Part shown: positions 60,457-64,000 of the stretch, piece after piece | Numbering within the stretch: position 1 is the stretch's first letter | Layout of the letters: each line of letters starts with the position of its first letter | Source: Neocallimastix lanati (nom. inval.) | Taxonomy: Eukaryota > Neocallimastigomycota > Neocallimastigomycetes > Neocallimastigales > Neocallimastigaceae | Length of the DNA stretch: 64,000 nt | NCBI GenBank assembly: GCA_016946835.1 | Contig: JACVTC010000100.1 | Coordinates: forward strand, 467,001-531,000 | Direction of reading: 5' to 3' | Position numbers and translations under genes: made by a program | The notes under the pieces: model-generated | What the model was told of the DNA's origin: nothing | Databases searched by the model: none | What the model saw: the letters and a program-made list of their open reading frames with translations, nothing else

Positions 60457-61639
60457 AATCTATTAAACTTATATAAATATATTAAATCATTGTAATAAAT
60501 TAATAATGTATTACTTTATAATAAAAAAATTAATAATAATAATAATAATAAATAAATAAATAATATAATATAAAAATAAATTTAATAATAATAATAAATA
60601 AATAAATAATATAATATAAAAATAAATTTAATAATAATAATAAATAAATAATATAAGATAAGATAAAAGTCTAATCGTTTAGAGTTTTTTTTTTTTTTTA
60701 TTTTTATTTTATTTATTTTATTTTATTTTATTTTATATTATTTTATTCAATCTGTACTTTATGTTCATATTCTACTATTTATTTTATTTTATTTTATTCA
60801 ATCTGTACTTTATGTTCATATTCTACTATTTATTTTATTTTATTTTATTCAATCTGTACTTTATGTTCATATTCTACTATTTATTTTATTTTATTTTATT
60901 CAATCTGTACTTTATGTTCATATTCTACTATTTATTTTATTTTATTTTATTCAATCTGTACTTTATGTTCATATTCTACTATTTATTTTATTTTATTTTA
61001 TTCAATCTGTACTTTATGTTCATATTCTACTATTTATTTTATTTTATTTTATTCAATCTGTACTTTATGTTCATATTCTACTATTTATTTTATTTTATTT
61101 TATTCAATCTGTACTTTATGTTCATATTCTACTATTTATTTTATTTTATTTTATTTTATTTTATTTTTTTATTCAATCTGTACTTCATATTTATATTTCT
61201 ATTATTTATTTTATTTTATTTTATTTCATTTTATTTTAATATTTTTATTTTTCTACTTTGGCTTCTAAAACCTTTTTTTTTAATAACTAAATGAATAGTG
61301 ATATCTTATAATCCCTATTTTTTAAAATAATAATAATAAATATAAAAACAATAATAATAATAAAATAATAATACAATAATTATAATAATAATAAGTATTA
61401 CAAAAATATAATACTATTAATAATAATAAATTATATATAAGTCATATTGAGAATTTTTTTTTTATTCCATTGATATCTTTTTTTTTTTTTTTTAATATTT
61501 TATAATACTAAATTATAAAAACCTTAGATTATGACTGCCATATTAGTTTATAATTTAAATAGATAATTAAATAATATTAATATATTTTAATATATTCTTA
61601 TTAAAGAAAAAATAAATAAAATAAAGTTTAAAAAATAAT

Positions 61640-61678
<39 letters not shown>

Positions 61679-62156
61679 GTGGGAGTATTGTAAATAATAG
61701 GCTAAAATATATAAACATTTTGTCATGTACAATTTTACAAATTCTTTTTTTTTTTTTTTTTTTTTATGTAGTTGATGAATATTATTATATACAAATTTTT
61801 TAATTATAATAAAATTGATATTTTTTTTTATATAATTAACACTCATCTTACATTACATTATATTTAAATAATATATATATCATATGATATTATATAATAT
61901 TATATAAATTTCTATAACAAATTATATAATTTTATAATTATTAATTAGCAGTTGGAACATTTCATACAAACTTAAAAAAAACCCAGCCTTCAATGATAAT
62001 GTTTAAAAAAAAAAAAAAAAAAAAAAATAGATATAATAAAATATAACAAAAATATTATTTTCCTCATGATGCTTTCTTTCATTAATATATATTTATATGT
62101 AATTTTTTTTATATTATTTCATCATGTTTTAAATGTGAATATTTTTAGTTTAATAT

Positions 62157-62198
<42 letters not shown>

Positions 62199-63065
62199 AT
62201 ATAATATTATTTTTAATCTATTATGCATATTTTTTCCATATATATATATTATTTTTATTGACTTTTTTTTAAATAATTTACTATTATTTTATTATATAAA
62301 ATATAATAATAATAATATCCAGAAACAATAAATTTACTAATTATAAATTAATGTTTTTAATATTTATGACTAAATTATTATATATATAAAAAATAATTAA
62401 AAATCAGAAATAATTAATTATTATTCAAGCTTTAAAATATTCTTTTAATGCATTTATGTTTAAGATATAATGCCTCTTTTTTTTTTTCATTATTAATTAT
62501 AAGATAATTATGATATTAAAATTCATAAATTTAATAACCTTTATAAGAAGTATTTTTTTTCTATTATTATTTATTATATTTTAAAATATTAAGAAATAGT
62601 AATTACAAAGAACAAAAAGGTTGCACTGTTATAAATAGTAATTAAAAAAAAAAAAAAAAAAGTTGAAATACTAATAAATAGTAATTTCAAAGGAAGAAAA
62701 AAGTTGAAATAATTATAGAATCAACTAAAAAAAAAAAAGTAAAAATAAAAATAAAAAAAATGGATATTTGAATAGAATGAACATTAAAAAAACATATATA
62801 GTTAGAAATAATCTATATACAGCAAATTAATTATCAATAAGTAAAGTTTTAACTGATAATTTTATTATTATTTTTTCATCCTTTTTACCATTTTCAGCTA
62901 GTGATATTTATCTTGTTTTAATATTAATAAAGAGCATTATTTTCATTTTATACTTTTTATTATTTTATTTCATTTCAGATTTTAATAAACAATTTAAAAA
63001 GGTAAATTAAATAGTTTTAATTATATATTAATATTAATATACTTTTGATAATTTATTTTATTAAT

Positions 63066-63098
<33 letters not shown>

Positions 63099-64000
63099 TT
63101 TTTTGTAAAAAGTTTATATATAATGAATATCTTTTTTAATAATATCTATTTTTATTATCCTTTTTACTATTAAATTTGTCATAATTAAAATGAATGTTTT
63201 ATTTTATCCTTTGTTCAATAACTAAAGTTTTAAAAGCTTTTTATTTTAATTAATATGATTATTACGCACAATTTTAATTTTAATTTAATAATTTTAAAAA
63301 AATTTTTTTTTATGGATAAACTTTTAATTTTCAGTTTTGAATATTTTCCCTTCTGGTTAGAAAATAACTATTTATTTTTCAGAGTTTATATTTCCTTTTT
63401 TATTTTTTATTTTTTATTAATTTTTTTTTAATTTTTTAAAAATTATTCATATAAATATTTAATATATATATATAGTTCAATAATTAAAATTTATAGTTAT
63501 TAAAATTGTTTATATTTAAAAAATTTTAGTTATGATTGAGAAATTACGTTGTTAATATAATTATTATAATATTAAATATATTCCATTGTTAAATAACTAT
63601 TATAATATTAAATAAATACTATTGTTAATAATTTTATAATATTAAATAATCCTTTTTTTATTAAAATGAAAAAAAAAAAATTTTTTTAGCATTTATTAAT
63701 TTTTAAACATTTCTTTTAATAAAGTATATAAAATTATGAGATATTAAATTATTGAAAGTTAATTATTTAACTTTTTTTTTAATTTGTTTTTATTTATTTG
63801 TTTTTTTTTATTTTATTTTATTTTGATGTAACTTTGCAATTATTTATTTTATATATTATAGGAGGTATTTTTAATTATATCATATTAAAATTTTTAATTA
63901 AATATTTTTTTTTTATATAGTTTATAGTTTTTTATGGATATTTATATAAAGAAAAATTTTTTAATATTTAATAATTTTAACTCCCCATAATATTGGTAAA
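60243..64000. other. Gene-free A+T-rich right flank
   Basis: Downstream of PSMD5 there is no recognisable exon. Content: AAT and AAAT arrays (60332-60660), a long A run (60412-60455), a 51-bp minisatellite (60745-61170), long T runs (61641-61672, 62159-62197, 63067-63097) and a partly GC-containing patch at 61949-61999 without an open frame. The last bases (CTCCCCATAATATTGG near 63981-63996) may be the edge of an exon beyond the window; this cannot be decided. Confidence 0.65.
60745..61170. repeat. 51-bp minisatellite, eight copies
   Basis: Eight tandem, almost identical 51-bp units, each with ATGTTCATATTCTACTATTT followed by TTTTA pentamers and TTCAATCTGTACTTT. They begin at 60761 and repeat exactly every 51 bases to 61118. 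A ninth, diverged copy follows near 61174. Since 51 = 3 x 17, the plus strand has an open frame with a 17-residue period; the hydrophobic composition and lack of any flanking gene make it an artefact. Confidence 0.95.

Noticed and set aside
60761-61294. 177-codon plus-strand open frame with 17-residue period
   Set aside because: Product of the 51-bp minisatellite; hydrophobic low-complexity composition, and no splice-linked exons or homologous block.

Overview
The window is a piece of an extremely A+T-rich nuclear genome from a flagellated fungus. Outside exons it is almost only A and T, with homopolymer tracts, (AAT)n and other short arrays. G and C rise only in exons, two small GC-richer islands and one retroelement fragment. 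A fungal-type STE12 transcription factor next to a complete flagellar-axoneme gene (CFAP65) points to a zoosporic fungus. With this base composition and Asn-rich coding repeats, an anaerobic gut fungus (Neocallimastigomycota) is the best guess. That taxonomy is inference.

Seven protein-coding genes can be assembled by following GT-AG introns and reading phase. The introns are A+T-rich, with donors mostly GTAAGT, GTAAAT or GTATAT and a T-rich run before the acceptor. (1) CFAP65, minus, 32 exons, 2301 aa. (2) EME1-type subunit of the Mus81 junction endonuclease, minus, 3 exons, 1032 aa. (3) STE12, plus, 2 exons, 753 aa, with one C2H2 zinc finger. (4) TRAPP subunit TRAPPC6/Trs33, minus, 5 exons, 170 aa. 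(5) Tomosyn/Sro7-type protein with WD repeats and a C-terminal R-SNARE, minus, 13 exons, 956 aa. (6) Tail-anchored protein resembling peroxin PEX26, minus, 3 exons, 359 aa. (7) PSMD5/S5b proteasome-assembly chaperone, plus, 12 exons, 517 aa. In every model all exons join in frame without internal stops.

Layout: 1-3314 gene-free; CFAP65 3315-16924; EME1 18065-21450; a gene-free stretch of about 12.7 kb, 21451-34198, with a short retroposon carrying a perfect 14-bp target-site duplication (27399-27674), a second GC-richer island (22253-22415) and several diverged duplications; STE12 34199-36666; two AAAAT arrays; TRS33 39088-41058; tomosyn 42280-47715; PEX26-like 49300-50754; a divergent promoter region holding a decayed Ty1/copia reverse-transcriptase fragment; PSMD5 52881-60242; then a gene-free end with a 51-bp minisatellite.

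The genes do not form a pathway. They are single eukaryotic genes for motility, DNA repair, signalling, vesicle traffic (two genes), peroxisome membrane (tentative) and proteasome assembly. I saw no convincing new multi-gene system. The most unusual items are the retroposon, the PEX26-like gene, the single-finger STE12 and the trinucleotide arrays that abut splice sites.
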